From NCBI RefSeq assembly GCF_010672525.1, contig NZ_JAAHGH010000038.1, positions 12,599 through 64,187 on the forward strand: 51,589 nucleotides of DNA, read 5' to 3'. The translations under genes were made by a program, and so were the position numbers. Within the stretch, counting starts at the first letter, position 1; every line of letters starts with the position of its first letter. This stretch comes from Okeania sp. SIO2B3. Its GTDB lineage: Bacteria; Cyanobacteriota; Cyanobacteriia; Cyanobacteriales; Microcoleaceae. This document shows, piece by piece, positions 36,902-47,021 of this stretch. The notes beneath the pieces were generated by a model. The model ran no database searches. It saw only the letters and a program-made list of their open reading frames with translations, and was not told the DNA's origin.

Positions 36902-37227
36902 GGAGATTAGGAATGCCAACTAATAAAGTTCGCTAGTAGAGGGTACTTTCAGAACTCAGAGAGTTGGAGCAACATTAAAACTATGTAGAATGCTCAACAC
37001 TTGACAATCAAGAAAGAAAAATTCTTATTGGTCGCCAACTGTCTCTTAACTTTACCCTGATTTAATTTCAGGGATCAAAGTAAAATCATTCTCTAAGTTT
37101 CCGAATCACCCATTACTCTTTGTTATAGCGTGAAGTACCAACACTGGCATCTTTAATACTGTACTCAGTTTTCTGCATTATCTGCCAATATCTCCATGTA
37201 GCATAACTTTAGCAAAAGTCAAAATAG

Positions 37228-37340
37228 CAGAAGGAAGAAGGAAGAAGGAAGAGGGAAGAGGGAAGAGGGAAGAAGGAAGAGGGAAGAAGGAAGAGGGAAG
37301 AGGGAAGAAGGAAAAATCGGGTGTTGTATGAGTTTTAAGC
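37228..37340. repeat. Polypurine repeat with TTGTATGAGTTTTAAGC tail
   Basis: A long GGAAGAAGGAAGAGGGAAGA tract (37228-37316) is followed by GTTGTATGAGTTTTAAGC. This is the reverse complement of the composite at 35408-35452, so the two flank hisD in opposite orientation. Confidence 0.65.
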
Positions 37341-37475
37341 TTTAGAGCTGTCCCCGCCCTTTGCCTCGACTCCTATACCAAACCTTCAATTGCAATATTT
37401 TTAAATAAGTATTAGTATTTTTTGATAATTAATGCTATATTTATATATCTGGTACTTTATATTTTTATATATTTT

Positions 37476-38001
<526 letters not shown>

Positions 38002-38037
38002 AAAAGATTGGATTACTTAGCTAAACCGTCGATAAGC

Positions 38038-38067
38038 CTCACGCCATAATTTTCAATTTGGTGTGAG
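38038..38067 (+). terminator. Hairpin after rpsT
   Basis: CTCACGCCA and TGGTGTGAG form a 9-bp stem with one G-T pair and a 12-base loop. Only a weak T tail follows, so it may attenuate instead of fully terminating. Confidence 0.45.
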
Positions 38068-38129
38068 ATAAATCGGCTGTAAATTAGTGGTACTCGATGT
38101 CCCATTCATTTATAAATTTTATGTTATGG

Positions 38130-38397
38130 TGGCACCAAGCTGGGAAGCTCGAGCTAACAACCACCAGTTATGAACCATGAAAATCAAATAGGATATGGGG
38201 TTGTATCCCATAAATCCTAGTAATCTGTTGGGAGCGTAAAATCTTATTGCGGAGCTAGGTGCGTAGTTTTTCGAGATCTAAAAAGGGCGACGGGGTATCC
38301 CGTCCTTAACGCTCGTGGAGTCCGATGCAATAGCAGGACTGCGAAGCGAGAAGCCCATACTATACCAAATGGTTAGTGTGGGAGTATGTCACAAGTC
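38130..38397 (+). mobile_element. TnpB 3'-end remnant with right-end hairpin, downstream of rpsT
   Basis: One frame reads LTLVESDAIAGLRSEKP and then QMVSVGVCH, resembling the variable C-terminal tail of cyanobacterial TnpB proteins. Hairpins include ACGGGGTATCCCGT and CCCATACTATACC/GGTTAGTGTGGG, the latter like the subterminal right-end hairpin of IS200/IS605 elements, followed by AGTATGTCAC. The left part starts GGTGGCACC and ends its own hairpin with AACCACC. No transposase gene is present, so this is either a deletion remnant or a non-autonomous derivative. Confidence 0.6.
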
Positions 38398-38652
38398 GGT
38401 ATATTTGCAAGAATTAGCACCCGACTTCAATTTTTTTTAAATATCTGCCTTCAGTAAAATAAAGTTTAAAGTAGTCAAAGTTATCTATTAACGACTTTTT
38501 ATATTGTTGTGGCCAATATACCTATACTAACTTACAATATAGCACTACAAATCGACTAAAAGAAAAGAGAATATTCGCCAAGGTCAAGCCTCCTTATAGC
38601 AGGAGGTACTGATAAATGATAACTGATAACTGGAAGACCCGGAGAGCCACAA

Positions 38653-39447
38653 ATGCAGCTAATTGATACTCACGTTCATATTAACTTTGATGTATTCAAT
38701 TCTGACTTGGAACACATACGCCAACGTTGGCAACAAGCAGGAGTTGTCCATCTGGTTCACTCTTGTGTTGAACCACAGGAATTTAGTGCTATTAAAGCAA
38801 TAGCAGATCGTTTTCCAGAACTGTCTTATGCAGTTGGCCTACACCCTTTAGATGCTCATAAATGGACATCTACCACTGGCACTCAAATTGAAGAGTTAGC
38901 TGCATCTGACCCTCAAGTAGTGGCCATCGGAGAAACAGGATTAGATTTTTACAAAGCAGATAACAAAGAACAACAAGAATTTGTTTTTAGACAACAGTTA
39001 ACCATCGCCAAAAAACTCAACAAACCATTAATTATCCATTGTCGTGACGCTGCTCACTCAATGGCCGAGATTATTGATGATTTCCAAAAAAATCAAGGAC
39101 TTGTCAGAGGAGTAATGCATTGTTGGGGAGGTAATCCAGAAGAAACTAAGATTTTTATAGACTTAGGATTTTATATTAGCTTTAGTGGAACTGTCACCTT
39201 TAAAAAAGCTATCCAGATTCAAGAATCAGCTAAAGTAGTAGATGATGACCGACTATTAGTAGAAACGGATTGTCCATTCCTAGCACCAGTTCCAAAGCGG
39301 GGCAAACGAAACGAACCTGCTTACGTTAAGTACGTTGCTGAAAAAGTAGCTGAACTTAGAGGTGTGACGCTAGAAAGTTTAGCATTACAAACTAGCGAAA
39401 ATGCTTGCAGGCTATTTGGATTATCTATTGACACCAAAAATATCTAA
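38653..39447 (+). CDS. tatD: TatD-family metal-dependent DNase
   Basis: The 264-residue protein has the TatD TIM-barrel with metal ligands in DTHVHINF (4-11), GETGLDFY with the bridging glutamate, HCRDA, HCWGG and the final [19 protein letters not shown]. TatD enzymes are 3'-5' exonucleases or AP-endonuclease-like DNases that act in DNA repair after oxidative damage and possibly in tRNA quality control. Length is normal. The gene keeps its usual cyanobacterial place between rpsT and rpoB, but here 650-base spacers lie on both sides. ATGs in the upstream region were not preferred because MQLIDTHVH is the conserved start. Confidence 0.93.
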   Translation: MQLIDTHVHINFDVFNSDLEHIRQRWQQAGVVHLVHSCVEPQEFSAIKAIADRFPELSYAVGLHPLDAHKWTSTTGTQIEELAASDPQVVAIGETGLDFYKADNKEQQEFVFRQQLTIAKKLNKPLIIHCRDAAHSMAEIIDDFQKNQGLVRGVMHCWGGNPEETKIFIDLGFYISFSGTVTFKKAIQIQESAKVVDDDRLLVETDCPFLAPVPKRGKRNEPAYVKYVAEKVAELRGVTLESLALQTSENACRLFGLSIDTKNI

Positions 39448-40099
39448 AAGCTATAGTATCTAGATTTTATCATTAAAAGTCAAACAAGTAAATTAATAAC
39501 TCAATCTCTAATGGCCAAAGGTCATGCTAAAAGTAAGCTTGAGAGTAAATTGGAATATGTGCCACATAAATAGCACATATTGAGTTGGGAGACGATCAGA
39601 ATAGAAAAGTTATTAAAGTATAATTCTCTGGCAACTTCACCAAATAATTATGATATCTTCAAGAAACTTATCGTTTAACTTGCTTTCATTGAAACTTTAT
39701 TACTAATTACTAAAAACTAACTTTTTGTATTAGGCTTTCTGCTCTAAATGTACAACTATAATACTTAGGCAAAACTTCATCATCCTAACCAAATTATAAA
39801 AATGATATTAGCTACAGCTTTGTTGTTTTATTCAAAAATAGTAGTTAGTGAGTAAACTTAACAGCAGAAAATTAAAATCAAACTCAATAAAAATTATGAA
39901 ATTTACTTATGAAATTATGAAATTTACTTATGAAAGAAATAACTTAGCACAGAAGCTTTGCTTTGCTTATGTAGATAAATTGTAAAAGTCTTACACAAAC
40001 TAATTTACAAGCGTATTACATATTCAAGTTTTCAAGAAAATTTGTGGGAGATAAAATCACCCATAAAAAACTATAGATAAACAACCAGGATACTCAAGA
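39448..40099. other. Spacer upstream of rpoB
   Basis: AT-rich sequence that presumably carries the rpoB promoter, though no clear -10/-35 pair stands out. A 21-bp tandem repeat with ATTATGAAATTTACTTATGA occurs twice at about 39891-39932. A 20-codon ORF (39511-39573) begins MAKGHAKSKLESK but has no support. No other feature is seen. Confidence 0.4.
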
Positions 40100-43000
40100 A
40101 TGATTCATCAAAAATTAAATATCAACACTCAAAGCAACCTGCCAATTTTCAATATGCCCGATCTGATTGAAATTCAGAGGGCAAGCTTTCGATGGTTTCT
40201 AGAATATGGCCTAATAGAAGAACTAGAAAGCTATTCTCCAATTACAGATTATACAGGAAAACTAGAACTTCACTTTATTGCCAAAAACTACAAACTAAAA
40301 CAACCCAAATATGTTGTAGAAGAAGCAAAACGTAGAGACAGCACCTACGCAGTGCAAATGTATGTTCCCACCCGCTTAATCAACAAAGAAACTGGAGAAA
40401 TAAAAGAACAAGAAGTATTTATTGGCGATCTCCCCCTAATGACAGACAGAGGGACATTTATTATCAATGGAGCTGAAAGGGTAATCGTTAATCAAATAGT
40501 TCGTTCTCCTGGAGTTTATTATAAATCTGAAACAGATAAAAGTGGACGACGCACATATAATGCCAGCTTAATTCCTAACCGAGGTGCATGGCTGAAATTT
40601 GAAACAGATAAAAATGACCTAGTTTGGGTCAGAATAGATAAAACCCGCAAACTTTCAGCTCAAGTATTACTAAAAGCTTTAGGATTAGGGGACAGTGAAA
40701 TTTTTGACTCTTTGAGACATCCTGATTATTTCCAAAAAACAATCGAAAAAGAAGGACAATTTGGAGAAGAAGAGGCACTATTAGAACTGTATCGGAAATT
40801 ACGCCCTGGAGAACCACCAACTATTGCAGGTGGGGAACAACTACTCCACAGTCGATTCTTTGACCAAAAAAGGTATGACTTAGGAAAGGTAGGAAGATAT
40901 AAGCTCAATAAAAAGCTCAGGTTAAACTTACCAAACACAGTACGAGTATTAACCAAAGAAGACATATTAGCCGTAGTTGATTATCTCATAAATCTAGAAT
41001 ATGACATTGGTCAAACAGATGATATTGACCATTTAGGAAACCGACGGGTGAGAAGTGTAGGGGAACTCCTGCAAAACCAAGTCAGAGTAGGTTTAAACCG
41101 TTTAGAGCGAATTATCCGAGAACGGATGACTGTATCTGAGGCAGACTCATTAACACCAGCATCACTGGTTAACCCAAAACCATTGGTAGCAGCCATCAAA
41201 GAATTCTTCGGCTCCTCTCAGCTGTCCCAATTCATGGACCAAACAAACCCATTGGCAGAGCTGACTCACAAAAGACGAATATCAGCTTTAGGACCTGGAG
41301 GACTAACTAGAGAAAGAGCAGGATTTGCTGTACGAGATATCCACCCTTCCCATTACGGGCGAATTTGTCCGATCGAAACACCAGAAGGTCCAAATGCTGG
41401 TTTAATTGGTTCCCTTGCAAACCATGCTAAAGTCAATGGCTACGGATTCATCGAAACACCATATTATCCTGTAGAAAATGGTCGAGTTTTGCGCGAGGGC
41501 AAGCCAATATACATGACTGCAGACGCAGAAGATGATTCCCGGGTAGCACCAGGGGACATTATGACCGATGCAGAAGGCAATATTTTGGGGGAAGTTGTAC
41601 CAGTACGTTATCGACAAGACTTTACCACTACCAGTCCCCAACAAGTAGACTATGTAGCAATTTCCCCAGTACAAGTAGTTTCAGTTGCTACGTCATTAAT
41701 TCCATTTTTAGAACATGATGATGCTAACCGGGCATTGATGGGTTCCAATATGCAACGACAAGCAGTTCCATTGTTGCGTCCAGAAAGACCTTTAGTTGGA
41801 ACAGGTTTAGAAGCTCAAGCTGCTAGGGACTCTGGTATGGTAGTGATTACCCGCACAGATGGAGAAGTTAGCTTTATAGACTCAACTAAAATATCTGTGG
41901 TCGATCCAGAGGGTAATGAAATAGATTACCCATTGTGTAAATATCAAAGGTCTAACCAAGATACTTGCTTAAATCAAAGACCTTTGGTGTATGAGGGAGA
42001 CCAAGTAGTAGCTGGTCAAGTATTAGCTGATGGCTCCTCCACTGAAGGTGCTGAGTTGGCTTTAGGGCAGAATATTTTGGTAGCTTATATGCCTTGGGAA
42101 GGTTATAACTACGAAGATGCAATTCTGATTAGTCAACGTTTAGTATATGACGATGTTTATACATCTATTCATATTGAAAAGTTTGAGATTGAGGCCCGAC
42201 AAACAAAGTTAGGACCAGAAGAAATTACCAGAGAAATTCCTAATGTAGGGGAAGACGGTCTGCGGAACTTAGACGAACAAGGAATAATTCGAGTTGGTGC
42301 CTGGGTAGAATCTGGGGATATTCTTGTAGGTAAAGTCACACCCAAGGGAGAGTCTGACCAACCACCTGAAGAAAAGTTGTTGCGGGCAATTTTTGGAGAA
42401 AAAGCACGGGATGTACGAGATAATTCTCTACGAGTGCCGAATGGTGAAAAAGGTCGTATTGTTGATGTGCGAGTATTTACCAGGGAAAAAGGAGATGAAT
42501 TGCCACCTGGAGCAAATATGGTGGTTAGGGTTTATGTGGCTCAAAAGCGGAAGATTCAGGTAGGAGATAAAGTAGCGGGGCGACATGGAAATAAGGGTAT
42601 TGTTTCACGAATTTTACCGATTGAAGATATGCCTTATTTGCCCGATGGTACTCCATTAGATGTAGTGTTAAATCCTTTGGGTGTACCTTCGAGGATGAAT
42701 GTGGGGCAGATTTTTGAGTGCTTGCTAGGATGGGCAGGTGAGGTTTTGAACGTGCGATTTAAGTGTGTACCTTTTGATGAGATGCACGGTCGTGAAAAAT
42801 CAAGGGAAACGGTACATCGAATGTTGGAATTGGCCAGGGAACGTTCTGGTAAAGATTGGGTATTTAATGAAAATCATGCCGGGAAAATTTGTGTTTATGA
42901 TGGACGAACTGGAGAAAAGTTTGACCGTCCAGTGACTGTGGGAATTGCTTATATGTTGAAACTGGTTCACTTAGTTGATGATAAGATTCATGCTCGTTCC

Positions 43001-43408
43001 ACAGGACCTTATTCTCTGGTGACTCAGCAGCCTTTGGGTGGTAAAGCACAACAAGGTGGTCAGCGTTTTGGAGAAATGGAAGTATGGGCCTTAGAAGCTT
43101 TTGGTGCTGCTTATACTTTGCAAGAGTTGTTGACTGTGAAATCTGATGATATGCAAGGTCGAAATGAGGCTTTGAATGCAATAGTTAAAGGAAAAGCAAT
43201 TCCACGACCTGGTACTCCTGAATCTTTCAAGGTATTAATGCGAGAGTTACAGTCTCTATGTTTAGATATTGCAGCTCACAAGGTAGAAACTATGGATGAT
43301 GGTACTACTCAGGATGTGGAAGTTGATTTGATGGCAGATATACCAGGAAAGCGAGCGCCTTCTCGTCCAGTATATGAGTCGTTGTCTCATGAGGAAAACC
43401 AGCAGTAG
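40100..43408 (+). CDS. rpoB: RNA polymerase beta subunit
   Basis: The 1102-residue beta subunit forms one side of the catalytic cleft. Landmarks in order are [19 protein letters not shown] (fork region), the rifampicin-pocket segment [20 protein letters not shown] and [41 protein letters not shown], and the C-terminal clamp [20 protein letters not shown]. The size agrees with cyanobacterial RpoB, which is shorter than the E. coli protein (1342) because it lacks lineage-specific inserts. The rif-region residues look wild-type. It is followed by a 1.1-kb spacer before rpoC1, unusual for this operon. Confidence 0.98.
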   Translation: MIHQKLNINTQSNLPIFNMPDLIEIQRASFRWFLEYGLIEELESYSPITDYTGKLELHFIAKNYKLKQPKYVVEEAKRRDSTYAVQMYVPTRLINKETGEIKEQEVFIGDLPLMTDRGTFIINGAERVIVNQIVRSPGVYYKSETDKSGRRTYNASLIPNRGAWLKFETDKNDLVWVRIDKTRKLSAQVLLKALGLGDSEIFDSLRHPDYFQKTIEKEGQFGEEEALLELYRKLRPGEPPTIAGGEQLLHSRFFDQKRYDLGKVGRYKLNKKLRLNLPNTVRVLTKEDILAVVDYLINLEYDIGQTDDIDHLGNRRVRSVGELLQNQVRVGLNRLERIIRERMTVSEADSLTPASLVNPKPLVAAIKEFFGSSQLSQFMDQTNPLAELTHKRRISALGPGGLTRERAGFAVRDIHPSHYGRICPIETPEGPNAGLIGSLANHAKVNGYGFIETPYYPVENGRVLREGKPIYMTADAEDDSRVAPGDIMTDAEGNILGEVVPVRYRQDFTTTSPQQVDYVAISPVQVVSVATSLIPFLEHDDANRALMGSNMQRQAVPLLRPERPLVGTGLEAQAARDSGMVVITRTDGEVSFIDSTKISVVDPEGNEIDYPLCKYQRSNQDTCLNQRPLVYEGDQVVAGQVLADGSSTEGAELALGQNILVAYMPWEGYNYEDAILISQRLVYDDVYTSIHIEKFEIEARQTKLGPEEITREIPNVGEDGLRNLDEQGIIRVGAWVESGDILVGKVTPKGESDQPPEEKLLRAIFGEKARDVRDNSLRVPNGEKGRIVDVRVFTREKGDELPPGANMVVRVYVAQKRKIQVGDKVAGRHGNKGIVSRILPIEDMPYLPDGTPLDVVLNPLGVPSRMNVGQIFECLLGWAGEVLNVRFKCVPFDEMHGREKSRETVHRMLELARERSGKDWVFNENHAGKICVYDGRTGEKFDRPVTVGIAYMLKLVHLVDDKIHARSTGPYSLVTQQPLGGKAQQGGQRFGEMEVWALEAFGAAYTLQELLTVKSDDMQGRNEALNAIVKGKAIPRPGTPESFKVLMRELQSLCLDIAAHKVETMDDGTTQDVEVDLMADIPGKRAPSRPVYESLSHEENQQ

Positions 43409-43500
43409 GTAAATTAGATGGTAGGTTTTAGGTGGTAGGTGGTAGGTGAATTAGATAGATCATATTTCTTCTCATAACCTGATGCCTACTGCAATTTACG

Positions 43501-43596
43501 GTATTGCTGAGGAGCAGGATTAATATAAGTGGGGTGAGTGTCCTGCCTGGCCGAAAATATTAGGAACGGGCAAAATGCCCATTCCACAAAACTATT
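43501..43596. repeat. Repeat shared by both rpo spacers, copy 1
   Basis: It runs GTATTGCTGAGGAGCAGGAT, then AATATAAGTGG, TCCTGCCTGG, CCGAAAATAT and GGGCAAAATGCCCATTCCAC. Copy 2 is at 46681-46804. The GGGCAAAATGCCC part is a hairpin. A TAGGTGGTAGGTGGTAGG simple repeat precedes it at 43429-43450. Confidence 0.65.
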
Positions 43597-43790
43597 AAAA
43601 TCCCAAGCGCATTTATGCAACGCCCAATTTACTAACTTGTGAAAATGATACTGCCAAAAATGGGTTTGGAGTGTTACTCAAAAAAACCGAATATTCATCA
43701 TTACCAACAATTCCTCAATTCCCTAATTTAAAATCGTTCGCTTAATATGCAATGTCTGTTTTATGCTAAAGCCCAAAAAAAATATAGACT

Positions 43791-43823
43791 ATCCTAGATA
43801 AATATGTACAAAATGTCTAGGAT
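43791..43823. repeat. Hairpin upstream of the TnpB-like fragment
   Basis: ATCCTAGA (43791-43798) pairs with TCTAGGAT (43816-43823) around 17 bases. A partial echo, AAATGTCTAG, recurs at 44409-44418 past the ORF. These may be left and right ends of the decayed element that carried the ORF (inference). Confidence 0.4.
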
Positions 43824-43870
43824 ATGAAACAGAGAATAAAGTGATTAAATGTTAGTAATATAATGTAGTA

Positions 43871-44383
43871 ATGGCCAAATTTAACGGTGCCTTGACAGGG
43901 ATAGAAGCCAAAATTGAATATCATGCCGTATTTGAGGAACTAGGAGCATTGTATGAATCCTGGAAACGCTCTGCTGTTAACTGGATGCAAACTGAAAAGC
44001 TATCAGAATCAGAGGTAGAAAAGCGTCTAATGAAAAAGTTTAATATTCAGTGGGCTTATGCTGATTCAATTGCCACTGAAGCACGAACATGTTTAAACCA
44101 ATTAAAAACAGCTAAAAACAACTATATTACTAAATTAGAGTTCCAATTAAGTGCCAAAACAGCTGCTGCAAAAAAACTCATCATTAAACTAGAAAAAACA
44201 TTAAAATTAGCAACAAAAAAATGTTTTCCACATATACAAGCCCGAAATAAATTTTGTCATCAATATCGTATCCGGAGGACTCAACTTTTTCAGTGGAGGA
44301 AAGCCGTTGAGGGTATCCTAACCCATGATTTATGGGCGGAACATCAACTTTCACAGCAAGTACACATTGAAACGGGTAAGTAA
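43871..44383 (+). CDS. TnpB-like (IS200/IS605-related) N-terminal fragment in the rpoB-rpoC1 spacer
   Basis: The 170-residue ORF starts MAKFNGALTGIEAKIEYHAV and continues LYESWKRSAVNWMQ, FNIQWAYADSIATEA and a lysine-rich helical region. In my recollection this resembles the N-terminus of large TnpB-related proteins of cyanobacterial IS200/IS605-type elements, which are normally several hundred residues longer; I cannot verify it here. After about residue 118 the character changes (HIQARNKFCHQYRIRRTQL), and another frame looks as coherent, so a frameshift or deletion is likely. The nuclease core and DED motifs are absent. It lies on the same strand as the rpo genes and would be co-transcribed if the operon is intact. 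Any function is doubtful. Confidence 0.45.
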   Translation: MAKFNGALTGIEAKIEYHAVFEELGALYESWKRSAVNWMQTEKLSESEVEKRLMKKFNIQWAYADSIATEARTCLNQLKTAKNNYITKLEFQLSAKTAAAKKLIIKLEKTLKLATKKCFPHIQARNKFCHQYRIRRTQLFQWRKAVEGILTHDLWAEHQLSQQVHIETGK

Positions 44384-44494
44384 TAAAATCATTTGCACTC
44401 ACCGATGGCAAATGTCTAGCGCGTGTCTAGTTTTCAAGAAGGTGTTAATTTTGTAGTCTTAACTCTTTAATTCTTTTTATTCTTGATTGTAAAG

Positions 44495-46513
44495 ATGCCA
44501 AAACTTGAACAAAGATTTGATTATGTCAAAATTGCTCTAGCTTCTCCAGAAAGAATTCGTCTCTGGGGAGAAAGAACTCTACCAAATGGTACAGTTGTAG
44601 GAGAAGTTACTAAGCCAGAAACTATTAATTACCGGACTCTCAAACCAGAGATGGATGGGTTGTTTTGCGAACGCATCTTTGGTCCGGCGAAAGATTGGGA
44701 ATGTCATTGTGGGAAGTATAAGCGAGTCCGACATAGAGGTATTGTTTGTGAAAGATGTGGAGTAGAAGTAACTGAGTCTCGGGTGCGCCGTCACCGTATG
44801 GGATATATAAAATTAGCAGCACCAGTTACTCATGTTTGGTACCTCAAGGGTATTCCGAGTTATATGGCAATTTTGTTAGATATGCCATTGCGAGATGTAG
44901 AACAAATTGTTTACTTCAATGCTTATGTGGTACTAGATCCAGGGAATCACGAAAGTTTAAGTTATAAGCAACTTTTAACAGAGGATGTTTGGCTAGAAAT
45001 TGAAGATCAAATTTATAGCGAAGATTCAACAATAGTTGGGGTGGAAGTTGGTATTGGTGCTGAAGCTCTACAAGTCTTATTACAAAATCTTGCTCTAGAG
45101 GAGGAAGCAGAAAAACTAAGGGAAGAAATTGCTAATTCTAAAGGTCAAAAACGCGCCAAATTAATCAAACGTTTGCGAGTAATTGATAATTTTGTCGCTA
45201 CGGGTTCAAGACCAGAATGGATGGTTTTAGATGCTATTCCAGTCATTCCTCCCGATTTACGTCCGATGGTACAGTTGGATGGTGGTCGCTTTGCAACTAG
45301 CGATTTGAATGACTTATATCGACGAGTGATTAACCGAAATAATCGCTTGGCAAGACTGCAAGAAATCTTAGCACCAGAGATTATTATTCGTAATGAAAAA
45401 CGAATGTTGCAAGAAGCAGTTGATGCTTTGATTGATAATGGTCGTCGCGGTCGTACTGTGGTAGGTGCAAACAACAGACCTCTGAAATCTTTGAGTGATA
45501 TTATTGAAGGAAAACAAGGTCGTTTCCGGCAAAACTTGTTAGGTAAACGGGTTGATTATTCAGGACGTTCGGTAATTGTTGTCGGACCGAAATTGGCAAT
45601 TAATCAGTGTGGTTTACCGCGAGAAATGGCAATTGAATTGTTTCAACCATTTGTCATTCATCGGTTAATACGTCAGGGGTTAGTTAATAATATTAAAGCT
45701 GCAAAAAAACTGATACAAAGGGGAGACCCGAATGTTTGGGATGTGTTAGAGGAAGTAATAGAAGGTCATCCAGTGATGTTGAACCGGGCACCAACTTTAC
45801 ACAGATTAGGTATTCAAGCTTTTGAACCTATTTTAGTAGATGGTCGCGCAATTCAGTTACATCCTTTAGTTTGTCCGGCATTTAATGCTGACTTTGATGG
45901 CGACCAAATGGCGGTTCATGTGCCACTTTCTCTAGAGTCGCAAGCAGAGGCAAGGTTATTGATGTTGGCATCGAATAATATTTTGTCTCCTGCAACTGGT
46001 CGTCCGATTATTACGCCTTCTCAAGATATGGTATTAGGTTGTTATTATCTGACAGCAGAAAACCATAGAGAACAAGGTGGAAAAGAACTATATTTTGCTA
46101 GCTTTAACGATGTAATTTTAGCTTATGAACAGTCTAAGGTAGGGTTACATACTTATGTATATTTGAGGTTGCCTGCTGATGTGACGGTCGAAACAGATAA
46201 GTCAGAAGAAATGCCTCCTGATATCCAACAGATATCAGAAGAAGTTGCGATTAAAATTTATTGGATGCCATTGGATAGTAAGATATTACCTGATACTTTG
46301 GGAGAGTTGAAGTCAGAGAAAACTCTAGAAAATGGAGAGGTAGTGAAGCGTTATCACTTGTATCGGGTTCATTATACTCAACAGGGAAAAATTAAACAGG
46401 TTCATATTAAATCTCGCCAGGTGCGGGAGATAAATGGAGAAGCAGCGACACAGTTTGTGGTAACAACACCTGGTCGCATAATTCTCAATCAAACAATTGA
46501 AAGTGTTTTGTAA
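44495..46513 (+). CDS. rpoC1: RNA polymerase subunit gamma (RpoC1)
   Basis: In cyanobacteria the beta' subunit is split, and RpoC1 is the N-terminal part. From the ATG at 44495 ([13 protein letters not shown]) it has 672 residues; a TTG four codons upstream is less likely. The zinc-binding domain shows [20 protein letters not shown]. The catalytic magnesium loop is [13 protein letters not shown] (from about residue 463). [17 protein letters not shown] and [19 protein letters not shown] are also intact. Typical RpoC1 is about 620-630 residues; the extra is the C-terminal part after about 560 ([16 protein letters not shown] onward), still soluble and plausible. A repeat-filled spacer of about 500 bases follows. 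Confidence 0.97.
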   Translation: MPKLEQRFDYVKIALASPERIRLWGERTLPNGTVVGEVTKPETINYRTLKPEMDGLFCERIFGPAKDWECHCGKYKRVRHRGIVCERCGVEVTESRVRRHRMGYIKLAAPVTHVWYLKGIPSYMAILLDMPLRDVEQIVYFNAYVVLDPGNHESLSYKQLLTEDVWLEIEDQIYSEDSTIVGVEVGIGAEALQVLLQNLALEEEAEKLREEIANSKGQKRAKLIKRLRVIDNFVATGSRPEWMVLDAIPVIPPDLRPMVQLDGGRFATSDLNDLYRRVINRNNRLARLQEILAPEIIIRNEKRMLQEAVDALIDNGRRGRTVVGANNRPLKSLSDIIEGKQGRFRQNLLGKRVDYSGRSVIVVGPKLAINQCGLPREMAIELFQPFVIHRLIRQGLVNNIKAAKKLIQRGDPNVWDVLEEVIEGHPVMLNRAPTLHRLGIQAFEPILVDGRAIQLHPLVCPAFNADFDGDQMAVHVPLSLESQAEARLLMLASNNILSPATGRPIITPSQDMVLGCYYLTAENHREQGGKELYFASFNDVILAYEQSKVGLHTYVYLRLPADVTVETDKSEEMPPDIQQISEEVAIKIYWMPLDSKILPDTLGELKSEKTLENGEVVKRYHLYRVHYTQQGKIKQVHIKSRQVREINGEAATQFVVTTPGRIILNQTIESVL

Positions 46514-46680
46514 AGGAGTCAGGAGTCAGGAAGGCAGAAGGCAGGAGGCAGAAGGCAGAAGGGAAGAAAAGCAGGACTTACGCAAGGACAATAAATCAAG
46601 CGAGGGTGCAATTCGGAGCTTGGCATTAGCCAATGCCATTTGCTTCGCAGAACTATCGTTAACGCCCCAACATACATCTG

Positions 46681-46804
46681 GTATTGCTGAGGGGCGGGAT
46701 GAATATAAGTGGTAAGTGGCGGCAGGCATCCTGCCTGTCCCGAAAATATCAGGAACGGGAAAATATCAGGAACGGGCAAGATGCCCATTCCACAAAACTA
46801 TTTT
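46681..46804. repeat. Repeat shared by both rpo spacers, copy 2
   Basis: It matches 43501-43596 but contains an extra internal duplication of AAAATATCAGGAACGGG, and the arms GGCAGGCATCCTGCC and GGGCAAGATGCCC each fold as a hairpin. Upstream, 46514-46570, lies a GGAGGCAGAAGGCAGAAGGG purine tract. Confidence 0.65.
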
Positions 46805-46839
46805 GTCTTTCCTTAGAATAACAGTCTTTTTATCTAAAT

Positions 46840-46993
46840 TATAGCAATGTGCGCTGGCATATTTACAAATTACAAGAACTGTCCAATAGCTAAAAGTCTT
46901 ATATTATTCCTTCGGAGATGCTGCGCAAACGGTTTTTTATTCCCCCAGATGAGCTGTTGCCTGTTGCCTGTTGCCTGCGCACAGCGCTATAGT
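46840..46993. repeat. Dispersed repeat upstream of rpoC2, matching 3375-3757
   Basis: Bases 46840-46906 (TATAGCAATGTGCGCTGGCA and onward) match 3375-3442. GCCTGCGCACAGCGCTATA near 46975 matches 3738-3756. Between them the 3.4-kb copy carries additional nested material. This copy lies directly before the rpoC2 start, so it forms part of the rpoC2 leader. Confidence 0.6.
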
Positions 46994-47021
46994 AAACTAA
47001 TAAACAAAGGTAGAGAATAAC

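Noticed and set aside
39511-39573. 20-residue ORF MAKGHAKSKLESK...
   Set aside because: Too short, no ribosome-binding site of note and no homology that I recognise.
46497-46788. Overlapping ORFs after rpoC1
   Set aside because: They translate a purine tract and the repeat shared by the rpo spacers.
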